A stretch of DNA of 64,000 nucleotides from Avispirillum sp959601495 (GTDB lineage Bacteria > Bacillota > Clostridia > Oscillospirales > CAG-272), in NCBI GenBank assembly GCA_959601495.1, contig CAUGPT010000003.1, positions 1 through 64,000 of the forward strand, read 5' to 3'. Below, piece after piece: positions 48,331 through 57,085 of the stretch. The notes under the pieces are model-generated. The model ran no database searches, was not told the DNA's origin, and saw only the letters and a program-made list of their open reading frames with translations. Positions within the stretch are counted from its first letter, which is position 1. Each line of letters begins with the position of its first letter. A program made the translations under genes and the position numbers.

Positions 48331-49560
48331 ATGAACTCTCAGATCGTTCCCGTATTTCTCGGCGCGGATCTTAACTGCTACAACTTCGCCCGCGCCTTTC
48401 ACGAGGCGTACGGCGTAAAGTCGTGGGCTTTCGGACGCTATGAAATATCCGCCACGAAATACTCCAGAATAATCAATTTCAAAACCGTGCCCGACATGGA
48501 CTGCGAGGAAACCATGCTGCGCGAGCTGCACGCCTTTGCAAAAGAGCATACGGGCAAAAAGCTGTATCTTTTCGGCTGTACTGACGATTACGCCGCAATG
48601 ATAATCCGCCGCAAGGGTGAGCTTTCGGAGTACATTGCGCCCTCCCCCTCCCCCGAGCTTTACGGCTCTATACAGAAAAAAGCCGAGTTTTACGAAATGT
48701 GCGACAAATACGGCATTCCGTATCCCGCCACAAAGGTCATAAGCGCCCCCGCGCGACCGGAGGATATAACTCCCGACGTGCTCGGCTTTGACTACCCCAT
48801 TATAGTTAAGCCTTCTTCAAGCGTTGACTATTGGAAGCATCCTTTCGACGGAATGAAAAAGGTCTATATCGCAAAGGATAAGGAAGAGGCGGCAAAGATC
48901 ACCGAAGAAATTTACGCCTCCGGCTATCCGGACAGGATGATCCTGCAAAAGCTTATCCCCGGCGGCGACTCCGAAATGAGAGTGCTGACGGCTTTCTCCG
49001 ACAAGAGCGGACGCGTTCGCGCCATGTGTCTCGGACACACCATGATAGAGGAGCATACGCCGAAAGGGCTCGGCAACCACGCCGCTATCGTGACGGAGCC
49101 GGTCTCGTCTTTGGCGATTGCAGAAAATATAAAGCGTATGCTTGAGGATCTGGGCTACACCGGATTTTCAAACTTTGATATCAAATACGGCAGAGACGGC
49201 GAAGGCTTCAGAGTATTTGAAATAAACCTGCGCCAGGGCCGCAGCAATTTCTACGTTACGTCCTGCGGACTGAATATCGCAAAGCTTGCGGTCGAAAAAT
49301 GGGACGACGGCGGCGATGACTGCGTTATGAACGAAAACGTTCATTTCTGGCATCATGTTCCCGCCTCCGTTGCCTATAAATATACGGAGGACGCCGATCT
49401 TGCGGCGAAGGCAAAGAAGCTTGCCAAAGAGGGTCGCGAGACCTGCTCGCTTCTGTATCCGTATGATCTGCGGCTGAATCCGCTCAGATTTCTGTGCGTT
49501 ATGGAGCAGCTGCGCCGCCAGAAAAAGAAATTCAGAATTTACTATCCCGTAAAGAAATAG
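48331..49560 (+). CDS. ATP-grasp ligase, D-aspartate ligase-like
   Basis: 409 aa. ATP-grasp fold: 'YPIIVKPSSSVDYWKHPFDG' (ATP-binding strand and flexible loop, about residue 165), 'ILQKLIPGGDSEMRVLTAF' and 'FEINLRQGRSNFYVT' (metal-binding Glu/Asn). Length and pattern fit the Aslfm-type D-aspartate ligases, which attach D-Asp to the Lys side chain of the peptidoglycan stem. Starts 13 nt after asnB; followed by an aspartate racemase gene. The substrate assignment is from context. Confidence 0.78.
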   Translation: MNSQIVPVFLGADLNCYNFARAFHEAYGVKSWAFGRYEISATKYSRIINFKTVPDMDCEETMLRELHAFAKEHTGKKLYLFGCTDDYAAMIIRRKGELSEYIAPSPSPELYGSIQKKAEFYEMCDKYGIPYPATKVISAPARPEDITPDVLGFDYPIIVKPSSSVDYWKHPFDGMKKVYIAKDKEEAAKITEEIYASGYPDRMILQKLIPGGDSEMRVLTAFSDKSGRVRAMCLGHTMIEEHTPKGLGNHAAIVTEPVSSLAIAENIKRMLEDLGYTGFSNFDIKYGRDGEGFRVFEINLRQGRSNFYVTSCGLNIAKLAVEKWDDGGDDCVMNENVHFWHHVPASVAYKYTEDADLAAKAKKLAKEGRETCSLLYPYDLRLNPLRFLCVMEQLRRQKKKFRIYYPVKK

Positions 49561-49588
49561 ACAATCGCCAAAAAAGGAGGCGTTCGGC

Positions 49589-50326
49589 ATGACACCGCAA
49601 AAGCAGCCGCTGCTCGGCATACTCGGCGGCCTCGGCCCCATGTCAAGCGCGTATTTTTACGAGCTTATAACCGCACATACGAAAGCGTCCAGAGATCAGG
49701 ATCATATTGATATAATCCTGTCCTCCAACGCCTCAACGCCGGACAGGACCGCGTATATCATGAAGCAGAGCACGGAAAGTCCGCTGCCGTACATGGTCGC
49801 GGACGCAAAGCGCCTTGAGATATACGGTGCGGACGCCATAGTTATCCCCTGCAACACTGCGCACTATTTTCTCGATGAGGTGCGCTCTTCGGTCAGCGTA
49901 CCCGTACCCAGCATTATAGAAGAAACGTCAATGTACCTCAAAAAGGCAAATGTCAAAAAAGCAGGTATCATGGCGACCGAGGGCACCGTATCAAGCCTTT
50001 CGTACCAGAAAAAGCTTGACGCCGTCGGGCTTGAATGCGCCGTGCCGGACGAGAAATATCAGAGATATCTGCACGAGATCATATACGACGACGTTAAAAG
50101 CGGCGCCGAGCCCGATCTTGACAAATTTTATGCAGTTGCCGAACATCTTGCCGCGAAAGGCTGCGACCGCATGATACTCGGCTGCACCGAGCTTTCGCTC
50201 ATAAAGCGCATCATCGGAAACGACGAGCGCTTTACAGACTCGCTGGAAGTGCTCGCGCACAAAGCCATAAGGCTCTGCAATAAAGAAACGGTCGGTTTTT
50301 CTCCCGAATTTGACCTTATGGACTGA
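49589..50326 (+). CDS. Aspartate/glutamate racemase
   Basis: 245 aa. Two catalytic Cys motifs: 'AIVIPCNTAHYFLDEV' (about residue 85) and 'MILGCTELSLIKR' (about 195), with 'GILGGLGPMSSAYFYELI' at the N-terminus, all diagnostic of the Asp/Glu racemase family without a cofactor. It provides D-Asp for the ligase encoded upstream. AAGGAGG lies 9 nt before ATG. Confidence 0.9.
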   Translation: MTPQKQPLLGILGGLGPMSSAYFYELITAHTKASRDQDHIDIILSSNASTPDRTAYIMKQSTESPLPYMVADAKRLEIYGADAIVIPCNTAHYFLDEVRSSVSVPVPSIIEETSMYLKKANVKKAGIMATEGTVSSLSYQKKLDAVGLECAVPDEKYQRYLHEIIYDDVKSGAEPDLDKFYAVAEHLAAKGCDRMILGCTELSLIKRIIGNDERFTDSLEVLAHKAIRLCNKETVGFSPEFDLMD

Positions 50327-50384
50327 CAAAGCCCGCGCAGCGCCGCGGCAGAATACCGCACGGAAAGGATACATATATATAGGC

Positions 50385-51866
50385 ATGAAGCTTGCTGATA
50401 TACTGAAGAGCACCGCCGTATGCGGTGAAATTCCGGATACGGACTGTACAAATATCGAATACGACTCGCGCAAAGCCCGCTTCGGCGACTTGTTTGTGTG
50501 CCTTGTGGGAGCAAAGCGCGACGGGCACGATTTTGCCATGCGCGCCTACGATAACGGCTGTCGCGCCTTTTTGTGCCAGCGCCGTCTCGATCTGCCCGCC
50601 GACGCCGTGCAGGTGATCTGTGCCGACACGCGCAGCGCCCTTGCGTCGTGCGCCGCCGAGTTTTATATGCACAGTGCCGACAGGCTGCACATAATCGGTA
50701 TTACAGGCACAAAAGGCAAGACCACCACTGCCCTGCTGACGGCGGCTATACTCAACGCCTCCGGCATGAACTGCGCCTATATCGGCTCAAACGGCGTGAT
50801 CATCAACGGCAAGCATACGGAAACGGTAAATACCACCCCCGAAAGCCTTGAGCTGCATCACTACTTTTCGCTCATGGTCCGCTCCGGCGTGAAGTACGCC
50901 GTGCTTGAGGTATCGTCTCAGGCACTGGGTCACCACAGAACGGACGGTATTCCGTTTGAGGTCACAGCCTTTACAAATCTGTCAGAAGATCATATCGGCG
51001 AGGGCGAGCACCCCGATTTTGAGGACTACCGCCGCTGCAAAAAGCGCCTGTTTACCGATTACGGCTGCAAATACATGATATATAACGCGGACGATCCCGC
51101 GGCAAAATACATGATAGACGGCTGTGATGCCGAAAAGATATCCTATTCACTTGACCCCGCGGCGGATGCCGTGTTCACCGCGTCGTCCGTGGAAGAATAC
51201 CGCACAAGGACCTCCCTCGGAGTAAACTTTGTCTGCAGCATTAAAAACAGAATGTCAAAAGTACCCGTAAGCCTTATGTCGCCGGGAAAATTCAGCGCGT
51301 ACAACGGACTTTGCGCCATTGCCATCGCGTCATGCTTCGGCATAGAGCCTGATTTCGCGGCGTCCGTTCTGCGGCGCACCCCCGTGCAGGGGCGTTTTGA
51401 GATCGTAGAGGGTCTTGCGGACAGAACGTTCATCATTGACTACTCTCACAACGGTCTGAGTCTTACAAAAGCTCTCGAAACTCTGCGCGAATACTCACCC
51501 GAGCGACTCATCTGTCTTTTCGGCAGCGTCGGCGGCAGAACGCAGTGCAGACGCCGCGAGCTTGCCGAGGCAGCGGGCAAATACGCCGACTATTCCATAA
51601 TAACCTCCGACAACCCCGATTTTGAAGCACCCGAGGATATAATCAAAGATATTGCCGCCGCCATGCCCGAGGGCGCGCACTTTGAGTGCATAGTAAACCG
51701 CGAGGACGCCATAAAGCGCGCCGTCGCAATGTCGCGTCCCGGGGACATTGTGCTGTTCGCCGGCAAGGGGCACGAGACATATCAGCTTATCTGCGGAAAG
51801 AAAGTTCCGTTTTCCGAGAGAGGCATAATCCTCGACTTCTGCGAGGAGCTGAGCGCGGTACGCTGA
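50385..51866 (+). CDS. murE: UDP-MurNAc-tripeptide synthetase, Lys-type MurE-like
   Basis: 493 aa Mur ligase. 'GITGTKGKTTTALL' (P-loop, about residue 105), 'LEVSSQALGHHRTDGI' and 'TAFTNLSEDHIGEGEHPDFE' in the central domain, and C-terminal 'DYSHNGLSLTKALETLRE' with 'SDNPDFEAPEDI'. The amino-acid-selecting motif is DNPD, not the DNPR of meso-diaminopimelate ligases, and the region 'YSHNGxSLxKxL' resembles the streptococcal/lysine-adding type. It adds the third residue of the stem peptide. Start ATG 50385 has a distant AAGGA. It overlaps no neighbour. Confidence 0.86.
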   Translation: MKLADILKSTAVCGEIPDTDCTNIEYDSRKARFGDLFVCLVGAKRDGHDFAMRAYDNGCRAFLCQRRLDLPADAVQVICADTRSALASCAAEFYMHSADRLHIIGITGTKGKTTTALLTAAILNASGMNCAYIGSNGVIINGKHTETVNTTPESLELHHYFSLMVRSGVKYAVLEVSSQALGHHRTDGIPFEVTAFTNLSEDHIGEGEHPDFEDYRRCKKRLFTDYGCKYMIYNADDPAAKYMIDGCDAEKISYSLDPAADAVFTASSVEEYRTRTSLGVNFVCSIKNRMSKVPVSLMSPGKFSAYNGLCAIAIASCFGIEPDFAASVLRRTPVQGRFEIVEGLADRTFIIDYSHNGLSLTKALETLREYSPERLICLFGSVGGRTQCRRRELAEAAGKYADYSIITSDNPDFEAPEDIIKDIAAAMPEGAHFECIVNREDAIKRAVAMSRPGDIVLFAGKGHETYQLICGKKVPFSERGIILDFCEELSAVR

Positions 51867-51897
51867 AAGCGGACCGTCCCCGAAATATCGATTTACA

Positions 51898-51934
51898 AAG
51901 CCTGTGCAAACGTTTGCGCAGGCTTCGTTTTTTG
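51898..51934 (+). terminator. Terminator of the asnB-murE operon
   Basis: AAGCCTGTGCAAACG / CGTTTGCGCAGGCTT followed by CGTTTTTTG. Confidence 0.85.
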
Positions 51935-52035
51935 CGGCACAGTACCGCGGCGTACCGCGGCGCTGCCCGCGGCAAACCGATAATGGGCGGCATTTTATGC
52001 GCCGATCCGCTCTTGTTGTGAAAAACGGTGTGTGA

Positions 52036-52051
52036 CCACAATATATAGTGG
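52036..52051 (+). promoter_or_regulatory. NrdR box 1
   Basis: CCACAATATATAGTGG, matching the 16-nt NrdR consensus core (CwATATaTwGtg). Confidence 0.8.
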
Positions 52052-52077
52052 TCTTTTTTATTTGAAAAGACATTTTT

Positions 52078-52093
52078 TACCAATATATAGAGT
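52078..52093 (+). promoter_or_regulatory. NrdR box 2
   Basis: TACCAATATATAGAGT, centred 42 nt (four helical turns) from box 1. Confidence 0.7.
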
Positions 52094-52159
52094 TTGTCAC
52101 AAAAAGCGTGTTATGTATTTGTTAATAGTGCTGATTTGTTCATATATTGGTAAAAAACA

Positions 52160-52189
52160 TTGACTGGATACAACATATAGTGGTATACT
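52160..52189 (+). promoter_or_regulatory. nrdD promoter with embedded NrdR box 3
   Basis: -35 TTGACT (52160-52165), 18-nt spacer, -10 TATACT (52184-52189). NrdR-like ATACAACATATAGTGG spans 52168-52183, inside the spacer, so NrdR binding would exclude polymerase. Confidence 0.75.
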
Positions 52190-52247
52190 AAAGGAGCTGA
52201 CAATAAATAATAAAAATGCCGCCGAGAGCTCGGACAAAGGAGAAAAA

Positions 52248-54614
52248 ATGTATCAGGTACTTAAAAGAGACGGTAAGATCACCGATTTCGATCTGTCGAA
52301 AATAACCCAGGCCATAACCATGGCTTTTGAGGCGCAGGAAAAGAATTTTGTTCCCTCCGTTATAGATTTTCTTGCACTGAAAGTAACCGCAAACTTCGAG
52401 CCGAAGATCAAAGACGGACTTATCGCCGTTGAGGATATTCAGGACAGCGTTGAGTCCGTGCTCGTTCAGGCAGGTTACGACGATGTGGCAAAAGCCTACA
52501 TTATATACCGCCGTCAGAGAGAAAAGGTGCGCAATATAAAGACCACCGTTCTCGACTACAAGCAGATCGTTGACAACTACGTCAAGATCAACGACTGGCG
52601 CGTTAAGGAGAACTCCACCGTCACATATTCCGTCGGCGGACTTATCCTTTCCAACTCCGGCGCCATCACTGCGAATTACTGGCTCTCCGAAATATACGAT
52701 GATGAGATCGCCAACGCCCACAGAAACGCCGATCTGCACCTGCACGATCTTTCCATGCTCACCGGATACTGCGCGGGCTGGTCGCTGAAGCAGCTTATCA
52801 AAGAAGGGCTCGGCGGCGTTCCCGGCAAGATCACCAGCGCCCCCGCAAGCCATCTTTCCACCCTCTGCAACCAGATGGTGAACTTTCTCGGCATTATGCA
52901 GAACGAATGGGCGGGCGCGCAGGCGTTCTCCTCTTTTGACACATATCTCGCTCCCTTCGTAAAGGTCGACGACCTGAGCTACGAGCAGGTCAAAAAGTGC
53001 ATCGAAAGCTTTATATACGGCGTCAACACCCCGTCCCGCTGGGGCACACAGGCTCCTTTCTCCAACATCACGCTGGACTGGACGGTCCCCGCGGACCTCG
53101 CCGAGCAGAACTGCATCATCGGCGGCAAGGAGCAGGATTTCAAGTACAAGGACTGCAAAAAGGAAATGGATATGGTCAACCGCGCCTTTATCGAGATCAT
53201 GATAGAGGGCGACGCCAACGGCAGAGGTTTTCAGTATCCTATTCCCACATATTCCATCACAAAGAACTTCGACTGGTCGGAGACCGAGAACAACAAGCTG
53301 CTCTTTGAGATGACCTCAAAGTACGGCACACCATACTTCTCCAACTATATAAACTCCGATATGGAGCCCAGCGACGTACGCTCCATGTGCTGCCGTCTGC
53401 GTCTCGACCTCAGAGAGCTGCGCAAAAAGTCCGGCGGCTTCTTCGGCAGCGGCGAATCCACCGGTTCTATCGGCGTCGTTACCGTAAATATGCCCCGTAT
53501 CGCTTACCTTGCCGAAAACGAGGCGGATTTCTACAAGCGGCTTGACCACGTTATGGACATTGCGGCGCGCAGCCTGAAAATTAAGCGCGAGGTTATCACA
53601 AAGCTTCTGGACGAGGGGCTCTATCCCTACACAAAGCGCTATCTCGGCACGTTTACAAACCACTTCTCCACCATCGGTCTTGTGGGCATGAACGAAGCGG
53701 GACTCAACGCGCGTTGGATACGTAAGGATATGACGCACCCCGAAACGCAGGAGTTTACAAAAGAAGTGCTTGACCACATGAGAGAGCGCCTCTCCGACTA
53801 TCAGGAGCAGTACGGCGACCTCTACAATCTGGAGGCGACCCCCGCGGAGTCTACGAGCTACCGTCTTGCAAAGCACGATAAAAAGCGCTTCCCCGACATT
53901 ATCACGGCGCACGAGGGCGCAACACCCTACTATACGAACTCTTCGCACCTGCCCGTGGGCTTTACGGACGACATCTTTACAGCCCTCGACATTCAGGACG
54001 ATCTGCAGACACGCTATACCTCGGGCACGGTGTTCCACGCCTTCCTGGGCGAGAAGCTGCCCAGCTGGAAGAGCGCCGCAAACCTTGTGAGAAAGATAGC
54101 GGAAAACTACAAGCTGCCCTACTACACCCTGTCCCCCACATACTCCGTATGTAAGGATCACGGATATATCGCCGGCGAGAAGAAAGAGTGCCCCATATGC
54201 GGCGGCAAGACCGAGGTGTACTCCAGAATTACCGGCTACTACCGTCCCGTGCAGAACTGGAACGACGGCAAAACGCAGGAGTACAAGGACAGAGTTACCT
54301 ACAATATCGACACGAGCGTTATGCACCGCAGCGGCTACCCCGCAGACGGCAAAGCCGATGCCCCCGAGACGACCGCCACAGAGAGCAGCACTCCCATGCT
54401 TTTCGCGACAAAGACCTGCCCCAAGTGCAAGGTAGCCGCGTCAATGCTGGACAAGGCGGGGATCTCCTATGAAAAGGTCTACGTTGAAGACAACGAGGAG
54501 CTTGCGCGCAGTCTCGGACTTCACCAGGCACCGACCCTTGTCGCAAACGGCAAAAAATATGTTGAGATCGCGGGCGTGCGCGAGTTTATCGACGGCGCGG
54601 CGAAAGAAGCATAA
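52248..54614 (+). CDS. nrdD: Anaerobic (class III) ribonucleoside-triphosphate reductase with C-terminal glutaredoxin-like domain
   Basis: 788 aa. N-terminal ATP-cone (residues 1-95), glycyl-radical barrel with 'MCCRLRLDLRELR' (active-site Cys, about 382), zinc site 'CPICGGK' near 648, and glycyl radical site 'SRITGYYRPV' (about 660). After residue about 705 a redoxin domain follows with 'TKTCPKCKVAASML' (CPKC). It makes dNTPs under anoxia; the fused redoxin may supply electrons instead of formate. The activase gene nrdG is not downstream. RBS AAAGGAG. Confidence 0.94.
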   Translation: MYQVLKRDGKITDFDLSKITQAITMAFEAQEKNFVPSVIDFLALKVTANFEPKIKDGLIAVEDIQDSVESVLVQAGYDDVAKAYIIYRRQREKVRNIKTTVLDYKQIVDNYVKINDWRVKENSTVTYSVGGLILSNSGAITANYWLSEIYDDEIANAHRNADLHLHDLSMLTGYCAGWSLKQLIKEGLGGVPGKITSAPASHLSTLCNQMVNFLGIMQNEWAGAQAFSSFDTYLAPFVKVDDLSYEQVKKCIESFIYGVNTPSRWGTQAPFSNITLDWTVPADLAEQNCIIGGKEQDFKYKDCKKEMDMVNRAFIEIMIEGDANGRGFQYPIPTYSITKNFDWSETENNKLLFEMTSKYGTPYFSNYINSDMEPSDVRSMCCRLRLDLRELRKKSGGFFGSGESTGSIGVVTVNMPRIAYLAENEADFYKRLDHVMDIAARSLKIKREVITKLLDEGLYPYTKRYLGTFTNHFSTIGLVGMNEAGLNARWIRKDMTHPETQEFTKEVLDHMRERLSDYQEQYGDLYNLEATPAESTSYRLAKHDKKRFPDIITAHEGATPYYTNSSHLPVGFTDDIFTALDIQDDLQTRYTSGTVFHAFLGEKLPSWKSAANLVRKIAENYKLPYYTLSPTYSVCKDHGYIAGEKKECPICGGKTEVYSRITGYYRPVQNWNDGKTQEYKDRVTYNIDTSVMHRSGYPADGKADAPETTATESSTPMLFATKTCPKCKVAASMLDKAGISYEKVYVEDNEELARSLGLHQAPTLVANGKKYVEIAGVREFIDGAAKEA

Positions 54615-54648
54615 AAGCGAGAGACAGGCGGCAAAATAAATACAGCCC

Positions 54649-54678
54649 GTAAAGGCTGCCGACCAAGGCAGCCTTTAC
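54649..54678 (+). terminator. Hairpin after nrdD
   Basis: GTAAAGGCTGCC / GGCAGCCTTTAC, 12-bp perfect stem with a 6-nt loop. No U-tract after it, so termination may be partial. Confidence 0.6.
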
Positions 54679-54761
54679 GCCGTTGAAGCAATTGCGCCTT
54701 CTGCCGCGCGGCGCGGCAAACGCCGCTTTGCCCAAAAGTTTGAAAGAGAGAAACCGAAAAA

Positions 54762-55688
54762 ATGTATGATATAATCGTAGTCGGCGCGGGCTGCGCCGGA
54801 CTTACGGCGGCGCTGTACGCCCGCCGCGCCGACAAAAGCGTGCTCGTACTTGAGCGCGGCACCTTCGGCGGTCAGATTACCTTTTCGCCGAAGGTCGAAA
54901 ACTATCCCGGCATAAAGCAGATGAGCGGCAACGAGTTTGCCGATATGTTTGTTGAGCAGGTGCTTGAGCAGGGTGCGGATATAGAACTCGGGTGCGCCGT
55001 CGGAATAGCGGCCGCGCCGAGCGGCGAGAAAACGGTCATCTGCGAGGACGGATCGGAGTATAGCGCAAAAGCCGTGATCCTTGCCACCGGCGCGCGGCAC
55101 AGAACGCTCGGCGTCGAGGGTGAAGAAGCGCTTACGGGGCACGGCATCTCATACTGCGCCGTTTGCGACGGCGCATTCTACCGCGACACCGACGTTGCCG
55201 TTATAGGCGGCGGAAATTCGGCGCTGCAGGAAGCGCTTCAGCTTTCCGATATATGCAGAAAAGTCACCATTGTGCAGAATCTCGACACCTTTACGGGAGA
55301 GGCAAGACTGCTTGACGCGCTGAAAAAGCGGGACAATGTGGACTATATAACGGGCACCGTCGTCGCGGGCTTTGAGTCCGAGGAGGGAGAGCTGTCCGCC
55401 CTGGTTTTGCGGCGCGTCTCCGACGGCGAAAGCTCGCTTCTTAAGGTAAACGGCGCGTTTGTGGCTATCGGTCTTATCCCCGACAACGGCGCTTTTGCGG
55501 ATGCGGTGCCCCTCGACGAGCGGGGATATTTTGACACGGACGAAAGCTGCACTTCTCCGTGCGAGGGCATATATACCGCGGGCGACTGCCGCGCCAAGGG
55601 CGTGCGTCAGCTTACCACCGCCGCCGCCGACGGCTCTGTAGCGGCGCTTGCCGCCTGCCGATATATCGACTCGCTGACCGAGGGCTGA
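54762..55688 (+). CDS. trxB: Thioredoxin reductase-like flavoprotein
   Basis: 308 aa. FAD motif 'VVGAGCAGLTAALYARR' (residues 6-22), redox pair 'CAVCDGAF' (about residues 133-140), second dinucleotide loop 'VIGGGNSALQEALQLS' and 'YTAGDCRAKGVRQL'. The 'HRRxxxR' set that binds the NADPH 2'-phosphate in standard TrxB is absent ('VQNLDTFTGEARL' stands there), so NADH- or ferredoxin-dependence is possible. Its position behind the redoxin-fused nrdD suggests that it may reduce the redoxin domain. RBS GAGAGAAACCG. Confidence 0.87.
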   Translation: MYDIIVVGAGCAGLTAALYARRADKSVLVLERGTFGGQITFSPKVENYPGIKQMSGNEFADMFVEQVLEQGADIELGCAVGIAAAPSGEKTVICEDGSEYSAKAVILATGARHRTLGVEGEEALTGHGISYCAVCDGAFYRDTDVAVIGGGNSALQEALQLSDICRKVTIVQNLDTFTGEARLLDALKKRDNVDYITGTVVAGFESEEGELSALVLRRVSDGESSLLKVNGAFVAIGLIPDNGAFADAVPLDERGYFDTDESCTSPCEGIYTAGDCRAKGVRQLTTAAADGSVAALAACRYIDSLTEG

Positions 55689-55753
55689 GGACTACCTGCG
55701 GTCGGCCGCGACATTACGACAAAGTGCTGTAAAGAGGAGGACACGGCAAAAAT

Positions 55754-56398
55754 ATGGCAAATTATATTCTTTTTGACCTTGACGGTACTCTTACCGACCC
55801 GGGAGTGGGGATTACATCCTCGGTGCAGTATGCGCTGCGCGCGTACGGTATAGAGGTTGAGGACCGCACAAAGCTCAACTGCTTTATCGGCCCTCCCCTG
55901 CACGAATCGTTTATTAAATACTACGGTTTTTCAAACCTTATGGCGTTTGACGCCATAACAAAATACCGCGAGTATTACAGCACCCGCGGCATATTTGAAA
56001 ACGAGGTTTACGACGGCATACCCGAGCTGCTTGCAGATCTTAAAGCGGCGGGAAAGACTGTCATTATGGCAACGTCGAAGCCGGAATGCTACGCAAGACA
56101 GATCGCCGATCACTTTGACATTACAAATTATTTCGACTGCATCACGGGCAGCGAGCTTGACGGCCGCCGTGTGGACAAGGCGGAGGTCATAGAGTGCGCC
56201 CTTGAGCGCGTGGGCGAGCCCGACAGGGGCGAATGCCTTATGATAGGCGACAGGATGCACGATATTGTCGGCGCAAAGAAAGCAGGTATTTCTTCCGTCG
56301 GCGTTCTGTACGGCTACGGAAGCCGCGAGGAACTGACGGAAAACGGCGCGGACAGAATCGCCGAAAGCGTTTCCGGGCTTCGTGATATGCTGCTCTGA
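55754..56398 (+). CDS. HAD-superfamily phosphatase, phosphoglycolate phosphatase-like
   Basis: 214 aa. HAD motifs: I 'FDLDGTLTDPGVG' (residues 6-18), II 'MATSKPECYAR' (about 105), III Lys in 'DGRRVDKAEVIE' region and IV 'MIGDRMHDIVGAKKAG' (about 165). The helical cap ('IGPPLHESFIKYYGF') fits Gph/PpaX-type enzymes acting on phosphoglycolate or nucleoside monophosphates. Specificity not resolvable. AGGAGGA lies upstream of ATG. A terminator follows. Confidence 0.88.
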   Translation: MANYILFDLDGTLTDPGVGITSSVQYALRAYGIEVEDRTKLNCFIGPPLHESFIKYYGFSNLMAFDAITKYREYYSTRGIFENEVYDGIPELLADLKAAGKTVIMATSKPECYARQIADHFDITNYFDCITGSELDGRRVDKAEVIECALERVGEPDRGECLMIGDRMHDIVGAKKAGISSVGVLYGYGSREELTENGADRIAESVSGLRDMLL

Positions 56399-56414
56399 AA
56401 TAAAATTTTGATCC

Positions 56415-56451
56415 GCCGGCAGAGGCTTTTCGTCTCTGCCGGCGCTTTTTT
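56415..56451 (+). terminator. Terminator after the HAD phosphatase gene
   Basis: GCCGGCAGAG / CTCTGCCGGC, then GCTTTTTT. Confidence 0.85.
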
Positions 56452-56541
56452 CGGCAGTTTATTTTCCTCCTTCGGCGGGCATAATATAGCTGACGCACCG
56501 CACTGCGGTGCGCGGTAAAAAATCCGAAGGCAGGAAGGTTT

Positions 56542-56808
56542 ATGAAACACGAAGATAAAGAAAACAAAGTAAGAGACAAGGCGCTTGACAGCATCGTTGA
56601 CGTCGTCAGCAGCGAGTCGGTAAATATTTACCCATGCTGCGAGATGGAAGACGGCATACGTCCCCGCGACACACCTGACGATCTTGCGGGCGGAGAGTTT
56701 TCCACCTATCCCGCAAACTGCTGCGGCTGCGGCTGCGGCACCGGCGGTGAGGACGCGAAAGACAAGGACGAGAAAAAAGGCTATCGCCTGCCCCCGCCGA
56801 GAAGATAA
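56542..56808 (+). CDS. Small Cys-rich acidic protein
   Basis: 88 aa, no recognised family. Charged N-terminus ('MKHEDKENKVRDKALDSIVD'), 'NIYPCCEMEDGI', and a cysteine-glycine motif 'NCCGCGCGTGG' around residue 60; a basic 'PPPRR' end. GGAAGG lies about 10 nt before ATG. The Cys pairs could hold metal. It follows a clean terminator, so it is transcribed on its own. Confidence 0.6.
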   Translation: MKHEDKENKVRDKALDSIVDVVSSESVNIYPCCEMEDGIRPRDTPDDLAGGEFSTYPANCCGCGCGTGGEDAKDKDEKKGYRLPPPRR

Positions 56809-57035
56809 ACAAAAGCGCCATTATCCCCGGAGAGCGCACAGGAGGGCAACGTCGGCGGTGCAGCGGTAGCGCGGGTGATACCGTATTCTCCCGTGAAACG
56901 GCAGTCGGATAGCGCGGATAGCGATGCCGCAAATTCTGCGCGGCGCAGCGCAAGGCGCGGGCGATACCGCCCGCCCTGCTGTCTGCGTCTGCGGTCCTAT
57001 GTGCAAAACGGCGGCAAGCGCGATCTTAGAACGTA

Positions 57036-57063
57036 AAAAGCGGCGGGTGCACCCGCCGCTTTT
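57036..57063. terminator. Bidirectional terminator-like hairpin
   Basis: AAAAGCGGCGGGT-GC-ACCCGCCGCTTTT; it lies in the 550-nt gap without supported genes (56809-57362). Confidence 0.8.
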
Positions 57064-57085
57064 CTGTCCTTATTGTCAACGGAAA

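Noticed and set aside
53316..54326. 336-codon minus-strand frame opposite nrdD
   Set aside because: Overlaps the catalytic core of NrdD entirely; no start signal.
56809..57035. Possible small RNA or gene in the gap before the hairpin-bounded element
   Set aside because: Only GC-rich short frames and no promoter-terminator pair; nothing supportable.
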